A stretch of 64,000 nt of DNA. Source: Teretinema zuelzerae (GTDB taxonomy: Bacteria > Spirochaetota > Spirochaetia > Treponematales > Treponemataceae). This document shows, piece by piece, positions 1 to 9,700 of this stretch. The position numbers and the translations under genes are program-made. The notes beneath the pieces were generated by a model. It was not told the origin of the DNA. It saw only the letters and a program-made list of their open reading frames with translations, and did not search any database. Where the stretch lies: NCBI RefSeq assembly GCF_021021555.1, contig NZ_JAINWA010000001.1, forward strand, positions 1 through 64,000, given 5' to 3'. Every line of letters starts with the position of its first letter. Within the stretch, counting starts at the first letter, position 1.

Positions 1-2955
1 CTCAAGCAGATATTGATGGACTTTCCTATCTTACTACACACAAAACGTTGTTCGGATGGTAACCGGTACTCAACAAACCGTAAGTGTTCGTTTATCAGGT
101 ACATCTGAAACAAGTGCTGCGGATTATGCTTGGACTTCTGACAACCCCTCTATCCTGCAAATCGTTGATAATGGTGGAACTGCGGTATTATCAGGAATCA
201 GTGCGGGTGTCGCTCGTGTTACAGTGAAGCACGCCTCCTGTGTTTATCCGCTTGATATTACTGTAATTATATCAAATACACTCCAAGACGCAGCCTCAAG
301 TCCTTACATCACATCAAGCCAAAACATTCTTTCCGTTACCAAGGGAGGATCTTCTAAAACGCTTTCAGTGACACTCGCTGGTGGAAGTGAATCGGATAAC
401 CAACATTTTTGTGGACGGTTGATCGTGGAGATCTTATTCAGCTTACCTCGAATGGTCAAAGCGCAGTCGTGAAAGGTATTTCCGCTGGAGAGTGCCGTCT
501 TACTGTCACTCATCCAAATCGACATATCCATTCCCCTTGGTGGTAATTGTTGATGAAGCGGCCCCATCTTCAAACCTCTATAAACCCTTCGCTTCCAATT
601 GTATCAATGAAACCTGCTGATTCAGCACAAACTGTCACAGCTACCTTAGTTGGCGGTACAGCTGAAGATAAATATGGCTTTGTATGGAGCGGATAACTAT
701 AATGTTATAGACCTTACCTATTCTGCAAATACAGCGGTCATAACGCCCCGACAAAGGAAAAGCTGAAATAACTATCTCGCATCCAAAATCTCCGTATGAT
801 GGGAAGATAATTGTCAGGTCACCGAATATTCTCAATTTGCTTTTTCTCAGTCATCAATGACGATTGCTGAAGGTACGACTCAATTTGTTGCAATGCAGGT
901 TCCGGCTATCGAAGGAGAGTATTCCGGTAGAGTTACCTATGCAACTGACAACTCAAAGATTGTAACAATCACTGGCACTAATAAGGTCGCTCAGGTAACT
1001 GCTCTTGCAACTGGAACAGCGATTGTTACTGCTACAAGCCCTTCCGGAGCTAAAAGCGACTTAATGATTTATGTTAAGAAAGCTACTGAGATGACAGCTC
1101 CTATATTACGTCTCAAACCAATGTCCTTGCGATGAAAATTACTGATTCTCAGAGATCTGTGAGTGCTTCGATTGTCGGAGAGGGAATCTCGACTCCAGAC
1201 CAGTATAATCTACAATGGAAAAATTACTGATCCATCTATTGCAAGTCTTATAGGCACCTCTGGATCAAATATCATCGTTAAGCCGTTAAAAGCCGGTGAA
1301 ACGTCCATACGGATTTCTCACCCGAAGACATCAACTATCTATACCATACATGTACAGGTAGAAGGATCAAATGCTGGAATCTCGCTAAACAAGAACTATA
1401 TAGCAACAGAGACCGGTAAAACGGTTGAAATATCTGCAAATATAGATCTTGGTACAAGCGAGGACTATAAAGCTATTACATGGAGCGCTGATAAGGTCGG
1501 TGGTGCTGAGATCGTGTCAATTCTCGGAAGCGGGAAAACAGTCGCCCTTTATGCCTTATCTACCGGAAAAACCACGGTTACGGCCGAGTTCAAGGGAAAA
1601 ACAGCTAAATGTGATGTGTTGATAGCTGCATCAAGGCAATTCAGTTTTTGATACCCAGTCAATGCGTCTACAACCTGGTCAAAAGAAGACTTTCAAGTAT
1701 GTCTTGATTCCTGAGGATGCTTCGATAAATTGGATGACCAATTCAAATGATTTTGTAACGTACGCTGTTGATACGAGCTCAAAAACAGTGACCGTTACAG
1801 GCCTTTCCGAAGGAGTTACAAAACTTTCCGGAACAGCGAACAGTATGAGCGCAAGTATCAATATTACTTGTGCTTGGGATTATAAGCTGAGCATAAATAA
1901 GACGCTTATTTAAGACTGACCAAAATATGATTCATCAAACCCACAATTGTACATAATTAGTTATGAGGTAAACCCTGCTGATGCTCGCATTGATTTGCTC
2001 ATTGATAATGATATTGCAACATATACCATTGATAAGACTAAACGGGAGATTTACATACGTCCAACAAAGGAAGGAACCGCTAATTTCTCGGTTTCAGCAA
2101 CAAATGTGTATAATAATTACAAATTCGGAACACAGACCTGTAGCCTAAATTTCGGATATAGCCGCCTTACAGTAAAACCAGTGATAATCTCCAAGCAAGG
2201 ATCGTATTCAAGGTATAACGCTGAAGGTGGTATGTTGGTCTTAGGTGATGGAGAAGATGTATCAGTCTCTTTGTCCGTTGTAGAAGAGACGCTTCATACT
2301 CAATTAGCAATGTGCAATATGTTAATGCAACTTCATCTCCGACTCCAATAGTGCTAAGTCAACCGTCAACAGACTGTGGAATGTCAAGCATACGGTAGAT
2401 TACATTATTTATGAAACGGCTTGTTACTCATGATACATATTTCAAAAAGATAATGACCGGCTAACAGTAAGATGGGAACATGCAGTGTATAATGGTGATA
2501 ACCAATACTGGTATGCTTCATTCGGAAATAACTTGTATTTGTTCGCTATAAAGATGATGGCGGGACTCATACTGGGTATAATGCCTATATTTCACCAAAT
2601 CTTCCGAACGGAAACGGTAACTCAAGCTGGACGTCAATTACAACATGGTCTCCAACTTTTGTTAGGCAAGAGCGTTCTACTCCGTTACGAATGTCTGAAT
2701 CTGACTATAAAGCCAATACAGATTATTATTGGCCAGAACATGAACAAAGATATTCGTATAAAGTTGGGGAAGTGGTATGATCATCATGGAACCTGGTCTG
2801 CATGGATATAAATGAAGCTGCAAAAGTACCATCACTTGATAATCGATTATCAGCACAGTAACAGCCGGTATATTAATGGAACGGTTGTACGGCCAAGCGG
2901 AAATCAAGCCTTCCAGATTCCGATTGTTGTAGAGACAAGAAAGTGTACTAAATAG
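1..2955 (+). pseudogene. Ig-like (Big_2-type) repeat surface protein, frameshifted, 5' end outside the window
   Basis: Successive open segments in changing frames all encode bacterial Ig-like repeats with the Big_2 pattern: a Trp-Ser/Thr strand (for example TWSADK) followed by a Gly-Xaa-Thr/Ala-rich strand (for example STGKTTVTAEFKG). At least six repeat units can be read, and the last frame ends at the TAG at 2953-2955, just before a terminator. Frame changes occur near 400-475, 535, 700, 750, 1125, 1160, 1650, 1915, 2290 and 2460. The frames are well preserved between breaks, so single-base indels account for almost all of the damage. Such proteins are usually exported surface or adhesin-like proteins; no signal peptide can be judged because the start lies before the window. 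This is either a decaying gene or uncorrected sequence error. Confidence 0.75.
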
Positions 2956-2970
2956 TAAGTACTACCTTAT

Positions 2971-2998
2971 AAGGCCGTCCCAACAGACGGCCTTTTTT
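2971..2998 (+). terminator. Rho-independent terminator after the Ig-like gene
   Basis: A 9-bp perfect stem (2971-2979 with 2986-2994, arm AAGGCCGTC) with a 6-nt loop runs into a run of six T residues. It lies 15 bp after the stop codon of the Ig-like gene and is oriented to end plus-strand transcription. Confidence 0.85.
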
Positions 2999-3093
2999 GT
3001 AACCGTAATACGCAAATTACTTAGTTCAGAATTATTAATTCTGAGTTAATATGTAATTTCATGTCTTAATTTCGATTTTTGTATTATTATCTG

Positions 3094-3206
3094 CTGAACA
3101 TTTGCTTAACCTGCATTGCGTACATTGGCGCACTTTTTGCCGAGGAGCAAAGCGACGACTAGCAAAAAGTGTGACAATAGCAATGTAGGTTGAAGCAGTT
3201 GTTCGA
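3094..3206. repeat. attC-like imperfect palindrome (integron recombination-site candidate)
   Basis: About 113 bp fold on themselves. The left arm 3094-3140 pairs with the right arm 3162-3206 around a 21-nt loop at 3141-3161. Inner arms are GCACTTTTTGC and GCAAAAAGTG. Outer arms are CTGCATTGC and GCAATGTAG, with TGCTTAAC against GTTGAAGCA (one extra G). GCTTAAC fits the integron R'' consensus RYYYAAC. The right-hand core departs from GTTRRRY, being GTTGAAG or GTTCGAC depending on the boundary chosen. Length, long stem and extrahelical bases suit an attC site, and large integrons are known in Treponema. No integrase gene is in the window. Confidence 0.45.
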
Positions 3207-3332
3207 CGATATTATTGGCCTATTATATAGTTTCACATCCTTATAAATTCAGATATCCAATAAATCTTACAATTGATAGACCACATATATACACTTTATT
3301 AATCGTGAAAAAATATTGGTCTGAGTTAGAGC

Positions 3333-3814
3333 TTATTTTCTGTCTTCAATTGCTTTTTCAATCCAGTCTGCAAGATTTTCTTTTATATCATTATAAGCGT
3401 CTGTACTTTTAGGATTATAACATTCTACATAATCAGATAATTTTTTACCACTATTACAAGTAAATTGTTCAAAAGGGTTGTTCCCTTATAGCAAGTTCCT
3501 GTTTTTGGGTCTTTCAAATTATGTATGTAAATACCAACAGCCCTCTTTTTTCATTCCAAGCTTTTACAATTTCATGTTTAACCACGGTCTTTATAAGTAT
3601 CTTCACCTATAAGAACAACTACACAACTTTTTCCATCCATATTTTCATCAATCCATTTTTCAATTGCTTTATCCCCACCTTTCTTTACTGTTTCCCAGTC
3701 ATTCTTCGAGACAGGTTCATCTCCATCAATAGCACCCATGTTCCTAATTTGTTGAACTCTAAAAACATCGTTGTCGTAATGAAAACTGTAAAAAACTCTT
3801 CTTTTTGTTGCCAT
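3333..3814 (-). pseudogene. thsB: Thoeris TIR-like sensor ThsB, frameshifted
   Basis: The gene starts at ATG 3814 after an AAAGGAG ribosome site, 21 bp downstream of thsA. The first 78 residues contain RVFYSFHYDND, a helix with KKGGDKAIEKWID and the strand SCVVVLIGEDTYKDR. This closely matches the start and core of Bacillus cereus ThsB (PF08937 TIR-like family). After a stop caused by a frame change near 3581, two further frames continue the protein (VKHEIVKAWNEKRG, then IYIHNLKDPKTG, then a C-terminal part ending DWIEKAIEDRK) to the TAA at 3333-3335. Three indels reconnect about 160 residues, slightly shorter than the B. cereus protein. In Thoeris, ThsB senses phage and makes a cyclic ADP-ribose isomer that activates ThsA. 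As sequenced the protein would be truncated. Confidence 0.82.
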
Positions 3815-3835
3815 ATAAATGCTCCTTTTTGTGTT

Positions 3836-5260
3836 CTATTGCCTTGAATTCAATGTATTGATTATTTTTAAAACGGTTTTAATTATCACTGAGTTATCAA
3901 TAGTAGTATCACCAAGTAGTTTGAAATCGTCAAGTAAATATTCATGATTAGGAAAGAATCCTTAAATGAAGCAATAATTTGATCCCAAAGGCATTTTGAC
4001 ACAAATCCTGTGGCTCCAATAGGAATTAATAAGAGTCCATTCTCAAAAGCAATGTTGAACTCATCAATTACTCCAGTTGCTTCTTCAAGAACTCCGGTAG
4101 TTTTGTTCTTTCTGTTTCCAAAAACAAAAATTGCAATACCAGCTAAGGGTATAAATCTTTTCGATATTCGACCCATAATTCTTTTAAGTTTTTTCCGTGA
4201 GTTTCAAATTGAGGGAAAGGTCTCATAATTAAGTAATTGTCCATGTTTTGATTTCTTTCACTTTCCATATTATCTAAAACCCCGTTAATTACAGCACTAC
4301 CAACACCCCAGCCAAAGCCTGTCAGAATCTTGTATGAATTATTTGAAAGAGACTTGCTAAGTCATGTAGAAGTTCTACAGCTCTTTTTTCACCAAAACTT
4401 CCATAATTTTCAGCGCTACCTGATATTAAAATTGTTGTCCGTAAAAATCTAGATTCTACTTCCTTAAGAATTGTAGTTATTTCGGGATATTCATTTATCC
4501 ATAATGGATTTAATCCGTATTTTTTTAAGGAGTTCGCTCTAAGTTCTTGCCTTCTCTGCAATCTTGTATCCGTTTCTTTTTTATGAAATAATAGTCTGGT
4601 TTTATATTCTGGCCTAATGTTGTTCTTATACGACTAATTAAGTAGTCAAGATTGGGATCAGTAAAACTGAATCCGATAAATAAAAATGTTCTAGAAACAT
4701 AGTCACTTTTAAATGCATTACTAAACAATTCTCTTTTTTTATTATAATCTTCATACTCATGTTTTGTTAGAACTGTTTCAGATACAGTTTCAATATCTCC
4801 ATGCATTTTGTATATAATTGCATCTCGCTTTGGTAGATTTACTGTCAAATCTGATTGTGCTTTTTTAATATCAGGTGTTTTACCCTGTTCTAATAATGCG
4901 TTTTCAATTAGTCTATCATAATTGGTGGTCCAATATATTTGAATTGGAAGTCTAGCTAGAATCCGATGATTATCAGAGACTGACATTTTTGTTTTACCAT
5001 ATTCTTCGACAAGTATTTGGTCTAGTTCTCCCCTAACTCCTCCATGATCGTCAACAAAAAATTGAGCCAATGAAGTTAAATCATGTTGCTCATCATTAAT
5101 GTCAAGCCCAAGCTTATCAGCAACTGGTTTTAATAGTTTTTCCAATCGAAAAACCTTGAGATACCGACATTCCTGATCCAATAAACGCTACAGCATTTTT
5201 TTCTTTCAACGCTTTTACATAGTTATTTATAAACGATTCAATATCCCTATCTAATTTCAT
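3836..5260 (-). pseudogene. thsA: Thoeris effector ThsA (SIR2-SLOG NADase), frameshifted
   Basis: The start is ATG 5260, preceded by AAGGAG. The first frame encodes AFIGSGMSVS (the SIR2 nucleotide-binding Gly motif) and breaks near 5150. The next frame carries ILARLPIQIYWTTNYDRLIE, YKMHGD (catalytic His) and FLFIGFSFTDPNLDYL. After a break near 4560 come the linker and the SLOG start (ISGSAENYGS). After further breaks near 4340 and 4170 come GFGWGVGSAVINGVL, PFPQ and PIGATGFVSK, and a last break near 3970 leads to the end at 3836. Order and motifs match Bacillus cereus ThsA: an N-terminal SIR2 NADase and a C-terminal SLOG sensor that binds the ThsB signal and triggers NAD+ depletion. About 475 residues are recovered by five single-base corrections; no in-frame nonsense substitution was found. 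Confidence 0.85.
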
Positions 5261-5362
5261 TCTATTACTCCTTCATTTAATACAAATTTTCTATAATCTA
5301 TTGAGCATAAAGCGGAAAACAAAATAGGTGTAATTTTTTCATCTCATTGCGCCGCAGGCGTC

Positions 5363-5374
5363 CGTCGAACAACT
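5363..5374. repeat. 12-bp sequence CGTCGAACAACT, inverted copy of 3197-3208
   Basis: CGTCGAACAACT at 5363-5374 is the exact reverse complement of AGTTGTTCGACG at 3197-3208, which forms the outer end of the attC-like palindrome. The two copies bracket the Thoeris genes as inverted repeats 2.2 kb apart. No partner palindrome was found beside this copy. Confidence 0.6.
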
Positions 5375-6042
5375 ATTTGGCTGTTCTCAATAAATAATAT
5401 GTTTATGTTAAACAACAAGATAATATGATAAATATAGATTGAAAAAATAAGATTGATAGAAACTACGAATCTAACAATTCTCGTATGTAGCTTGTCTGGA
5501 GTGATAGATTCACAGTTGCTTGTTTGTCCATGTAGAATCTTCTTGTGTACATGAAAAGAATCAATATTATCTTGTTTTAGGACATTAATATGGTTTTGAT
5601 AAAATATGTTAAAAGAAACTAGTAAAGAACCACAAAAAATCATTAGTTAATGAATAGTTATTACATATAGTATCCTCAAGTAAATCTTTGTTGTGAATTC
5701 ATACACTTCAAAGGGTTTTCTACTGATCAGTATAACATGATCTAAAAAAATGTCACTGATTTTATTTTATATAGTTATTCTTTGTGTTGACTTAAACCTA
5801 AGTTCTTCATTTTGATCTTTGAATTTCCACTATTTAGAATATTTCTAATGCCTTATTAGTCTTATTACTGATATCCAGAAGATTCGATCTTCTTTTTTTC
5901 AACTATTCGGAGTATGTATTAGTTAACAAGTGTGCTTTCTTAGGATTCTTACTCCCTATAAGAAAAGTAGGGTTTAATTTAACACTGCCTTTTTGAAAAA
6001 CCAGATTGTTTTCATCCTTGTTGATTGAGTGAATTCTATTGC
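5375..6042. other. AT-rich stretch without a convincing gene
   Basis: No open frame here has a good start site or a recognisable product. A 99-residue open frame on the minus strand (5344-5643) overlaps the 12-bp repeat and has biased AT-driven composition, so it is not called. The only structured element noticed is the hairpin at 5877-5900. Confidence 0.6.
5877..5900 (+). terminator. Weak AT-rich terminator-like hairpin
   Basis: Stem AGAAGAT/ATCTTCT (5877-5883 with 5887-5893), 3-nt loop TCG, followed by a T-run. The stem is low in GC and no gene is assigned upstream of it on the plus strand. Confidence 0.35.
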
Positions 6043-6117
6043 ATGAACAACAAGGGTATCGTATTTTGGCACATTGTGGGTATTATTGTAATTCTTACTT
6101 CTGTAATAGGTATTTGA
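6043..6117 (+). CDS. Possible 24-residue hydrophobic peptide
   Basis: An ATG at 6043 opens 24 codons whose product is mostly hydrophobic (FWHIVGIIVILTSVIG) with a short charged start (MNNKG), so it could be a single membrane segment. A strong terminator lies 38 bp after the stop. No clear Shine-Dalgarno or promoter is visible. It could be a small membrane peptide, a type I toxin-like peptide, the remnant start of a longer transporter gene, or chance. Confidence 0.2.
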   Translation: MNNKGIVFWHIVGIIVILTSVIGI

Positions 6118-6154
6118 GTGATATTCAAGTGGTTCGTAAGTGTTATCAACAAGA

Positions 6155-6180
6155 AAGGCCAGTACCTATGTACTGGCCTT
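6155..6180. terminator. Strong hairpin, probable bidirectional terminator
   Basis: An 11-bp perfect stem (AAGGCCAGTAC at 6155-6165 with 6170-6180) and a 4-nt loop. On the minus strand it lies 63 bp past the end of the lipoprotein gene at 6243; on the plus strand it follows the possible 24-residue peptide. Flanking T-runs are short (three T on the plus side). Confidence 0.6.
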
Positions 6181-6242
6181 TATATGATAGTACCTACATT
6201 AAAGTTGGGTGATCAAAGATTCTCCAAAGTGATGTTTATACA

Positions 6243-6734
6243 CTATTTTTTGGTATAAGTAAGAATGATTGGATATTTAAGCTGATTATACTCATCTCTT
6301 TCTGGCGATTCTGAGAAGTATACCTCCTTTGCTGTTATGCTTTTTTTCTGCCTGAGATATGATTCATTACCAGGAAGTCTGTCTTCGGGAATAATATCAT
6401 TATCTGAGAATCCTCTTGTCGTTTGAAGAGTTATTTCAGTATCTGAAAATGTGTATGTACCAGAATATGAAGATATGGAGACTGTATCATCGACATATTG
6501 TAGAATAACACTTTGTTCAAAGGTTCCGTCATCGTTTACAGTCATCACGTGCTCTACAAGTTTAATTGCGACTGGCATAAAATATGAGTTTGTATATCCA
6601 GATTTATATACATATGTACTCATCCATGTTCCTACATACGGATTTTCTTGTGAAGAGCGACTTTGAAATTTCTTACACCCAATGTTTAAGAGGGAAAGAC
6701 ATATGAGTAATAGCACAAGAGGTCTGTTTCTCAT
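6243..6734 (-). CDS. Small lipoprotein of unknown function
   Basis: The 163-residue product begins with a classic lipoprotein signal (hydrophobic LVLLLICLSL, then lipobox LNIGC with Cys at about residue 20). The mature part has alternating polar and aromatic strands (GTWMSTYVYK, GTYTFSDTEITLQTTRG), which looks like a small beta-barrel of the lipocalin-like or META-like kind, but no family is firmly recognised. Its ATG overlaps the stop of the giant polyvalent gene upstream (6731-6734), so the two are probably translationally coupled. Location in the outer or inner membrane cannot be told. The pairing with a mobile-element polyvalent protein suggests an element-encoded envelope protein, for example for entry exclusion; that is inference. 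Confidence 0.75.
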   Translation of the reverse strand: MRNRPLVLLLICLSLLNIGCKKFQSRSSQENPYVGTWMSTYVYKSGYTNSYFMPVAIKLVEHVMTVNDDGTFEQSVILQYVDDTVSISSYSGTYTFSDTEITLQTTRGFSDNDIIPEDRLPGNESYLRQKKSITAKEVYFSESPERDEYNQLKYPIILTYTKK

Positions 6735-9700
6735 AATTGCAGCTCCGCATCGGTTTTACTTCGTTGTTGACTCAGGCTAATTGTCTTAATCTTGATAGGT
6801 GGTACCCCTTCAACATCTTTCGCATTATAGAAAAATCGTGACTTACCATTATCAGAGATAACCAAGGGCTCTTTTACAGCCTCTTTTAGTTTTAATCCGG
6901 CCTTCAATATATCGGAAAGCTCTAAGAATCGTGGATCATGAGAATTGCTCATCCCCATAACATGCTGAGCTTTTTTTGCGGCCAAACCAACAAACTTCTC
7001 CCCTGTAACCGGGTTGTATGGCTCATATCTAGATCTGCTTTCACTCACCTTTTGCCTGATTTTTTCTCCGTCACGTGCTTGTTGTCCAATTTCACTCATG
7101 GTATTTTGACAAATCACGCTCGCTTTATTCCCAAGCTCGAAAATTCTGGTATAACACTTCTCATCATAAGATCGTTTGAGATCTTCCTCAAGGTTCTTCT
7201 GAAATGCCTCCATCGTGTCTTTCGTAGTTTCAAATCGAGCACCGAGAGATGTTGCCGCTAGATACTTACCAAGATATTTATCTGGTGTTGTTTCATTACA
7301 CTCGACAATAATTTCAGGATTCTTGTTCTGTTCTGGTAATTTTGGAAGTTTTTCCTGATTATATACAGACGATTTAGGATAATAGCGATAGACATTCTGA
7401 TGTTTGGTTGCAACATCAAATGTTGTAAGATTTATCCCTACAGAACCTTTCTTAATACCTGCCCCATGCCGTTTTGCCTGTTCGTAGGTAATAAGCTCGT
7501 AGTCTTTTCCTCCTGCTTCCTGTGTCATAATTTGCGCAATGATTTGATTCATTCCACGAAACGCTCTTCCTGTTTCTGCAGAACGGATTGCTTGTGGTAC
7601 AAGTGTTATGGAAGCATTCTTAGCCGGTTGACCAAGGAAGGGGGCGGAACTTGACTTAAGCGAAGCAAGAATCCGTTCTGTGTGTAGCTGATTATACGAC
7701 TTTTTAGGTTCTTCTATCGCTTCTTTAACTTCAGTCTGTTGAGGGTTTTTCAGGTCTTTCTGTATTTCGAGGTATCTCTCTCTTTCAGCGAGCGCTTTAT
7801 TGAATAAGTAATTTCCTTGTTCTATACCATCGAGACTGAAGTTTTTTTTGACTAGAAAACTATCAAGTCCGTGTATAGACGAAAGTGGCGTACCCTGTTC
7901 ATGGTCTATATCAGAAACAAATGCTGCATATAAAACGTCATCTGCTGATAATACATATTCTTTCTGGCTGACAAAGCCTGACTCATCATGAGCTAGCGGC
8001 CCCGCCATAACCGAAGTAATGTCTTGTAATGATTTCCCTTCGGGAAACAAGGGTTCAGCAGGGTCAATACCGATGCTTACATAAAAATGCTTTCTGTCCT
8101 GCTCATTGGTTAACACAAAAGACTCCAATGAATTTGCTTCTTTTCTGTTATCTTCCATCGTTCTTCCTCCATTTCCTCTTGAATATTCTTGTTGTGATTC
8201 TTGTACAAAACCACTGTTGACAAGCTCAGATTTACGTATTATATTTTTACTGTAAGCGACTGAATTGGACTTAACTCGCATTTGGAGCGTAAAGGTCAAT
8301 TCAGTCGCTTTTTCTTTGTCGTTTACATATCGTAAAAGACCATCCTGTGCCCATCGTTCAATTCCCGCTTCATTTTTCCCATAGAGCGAAGTGATCCAGT
8401 TTGCCTCTACTTGGTGGTCTGCATTTTTATGTCGGAATGAAATAATAACGGGCTCGCCGTTTTTATCTTGAATGTCATACACCCCCACCAGTGAAGCTCC
8501 ATCTCTCGACGCAAACACGTAATATGGGTTTGCAAGCTCCTTGAAGACCCTCTTAATGATATTTTTATCCAGTCCATCGGAATGCCCATGTTGGAACCGT
8601 TGGCCAGGCTGTACCGGCTCCAGATACAACGCACGTGCAATTTTATCGCGGTACATAGCTATTTTTGTGTCAGGTAACCCATTTACTGTAAGGGCGAAAG
8701 GTGTCTTTTCTGTGATAGTGATAAACACATTTGGTTTACCTATATCCGCTCGTGAGATACCCTCAAGAGCTGCAAAAAGTCCAGCGGTAATGTCCGTTCG
8801 GAAGAGGTTCTCATTACGTTCTTTTCCGTTATATTCTTCCAAAACTTTTGATGCTACAGACTCATCCGTTGTTTGTGTAATTACAGTTAGTCCTTCAAGC
8901 GCGAAAGTCGCATCGGTCGTTGTTCGCTCCTTTACCTCTGCTTGTGACATAAACGAGAAATAAGAGCCTCTATAATGATGGAGGTCAAATTCTTCTGATG
9001 TGGCTCCGGCAATATAGAAGTCCATGAAACACCCTTCTTTCATGTGCTCTTTGATAGCAGTGCATAAAAGGGTGTCCTGAGCAAGTTCATCTGAAAGAAT
9101 TGGAAATGCCCATAGTGCACCTGTTTGAACGCTTATAGTCTGAAATTGTCTCGCCATGTCATTGGAAGAGACGGTTTCAAACCATTCTTTTGAGTAATAC
9201 CGTATGCCTCCAATTCGAGCATCGGCACTGGTAAATGCTACAGGAACCCAGTCCGTATTATTCCATCTATCATTTTCATTGATTTTTTCGGCTATATCGC
9301 GCAATACCATCGGATTAATGATTTTCTCTTGAGTAAACTCCGGTAATCGTGTTTTTAGTAGTGGATCACGCCCCTGAGTCTTAACATGAATGGTATCCCA
9401 GGTATTCGATTCGTATAATCCAAAAGAATCATGGTCAAGAATAATATGACCAAGTAAAAGAGGCCGCCCATCTGTCCCGATCAATGTTGATTCAAGGTCT
9501 TTGGTGATTGCTTCATCTTGTGGTGTTTGAGACACATTCCCTGAAGGATGATTATGGACAAATACAATTTTAGTATTTGTTCGTACAGCATAGTCTTTAA
9601 CGTGCTCTCCCAGTTCACTAGTGAGTGAAAAAAGAGCCACTTTTGTGGGTAAATAGCTGGAAATCGCTAACTGGTCAGTGATAACCCCATCAGGGGTGAC

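Noticed and set aside
5344-5643. 99-residue minus-strand open frame
   Set aside because: No ribosome site, AT-driven residue use and overlap with the 12-bp repeat; no recognisable domain.
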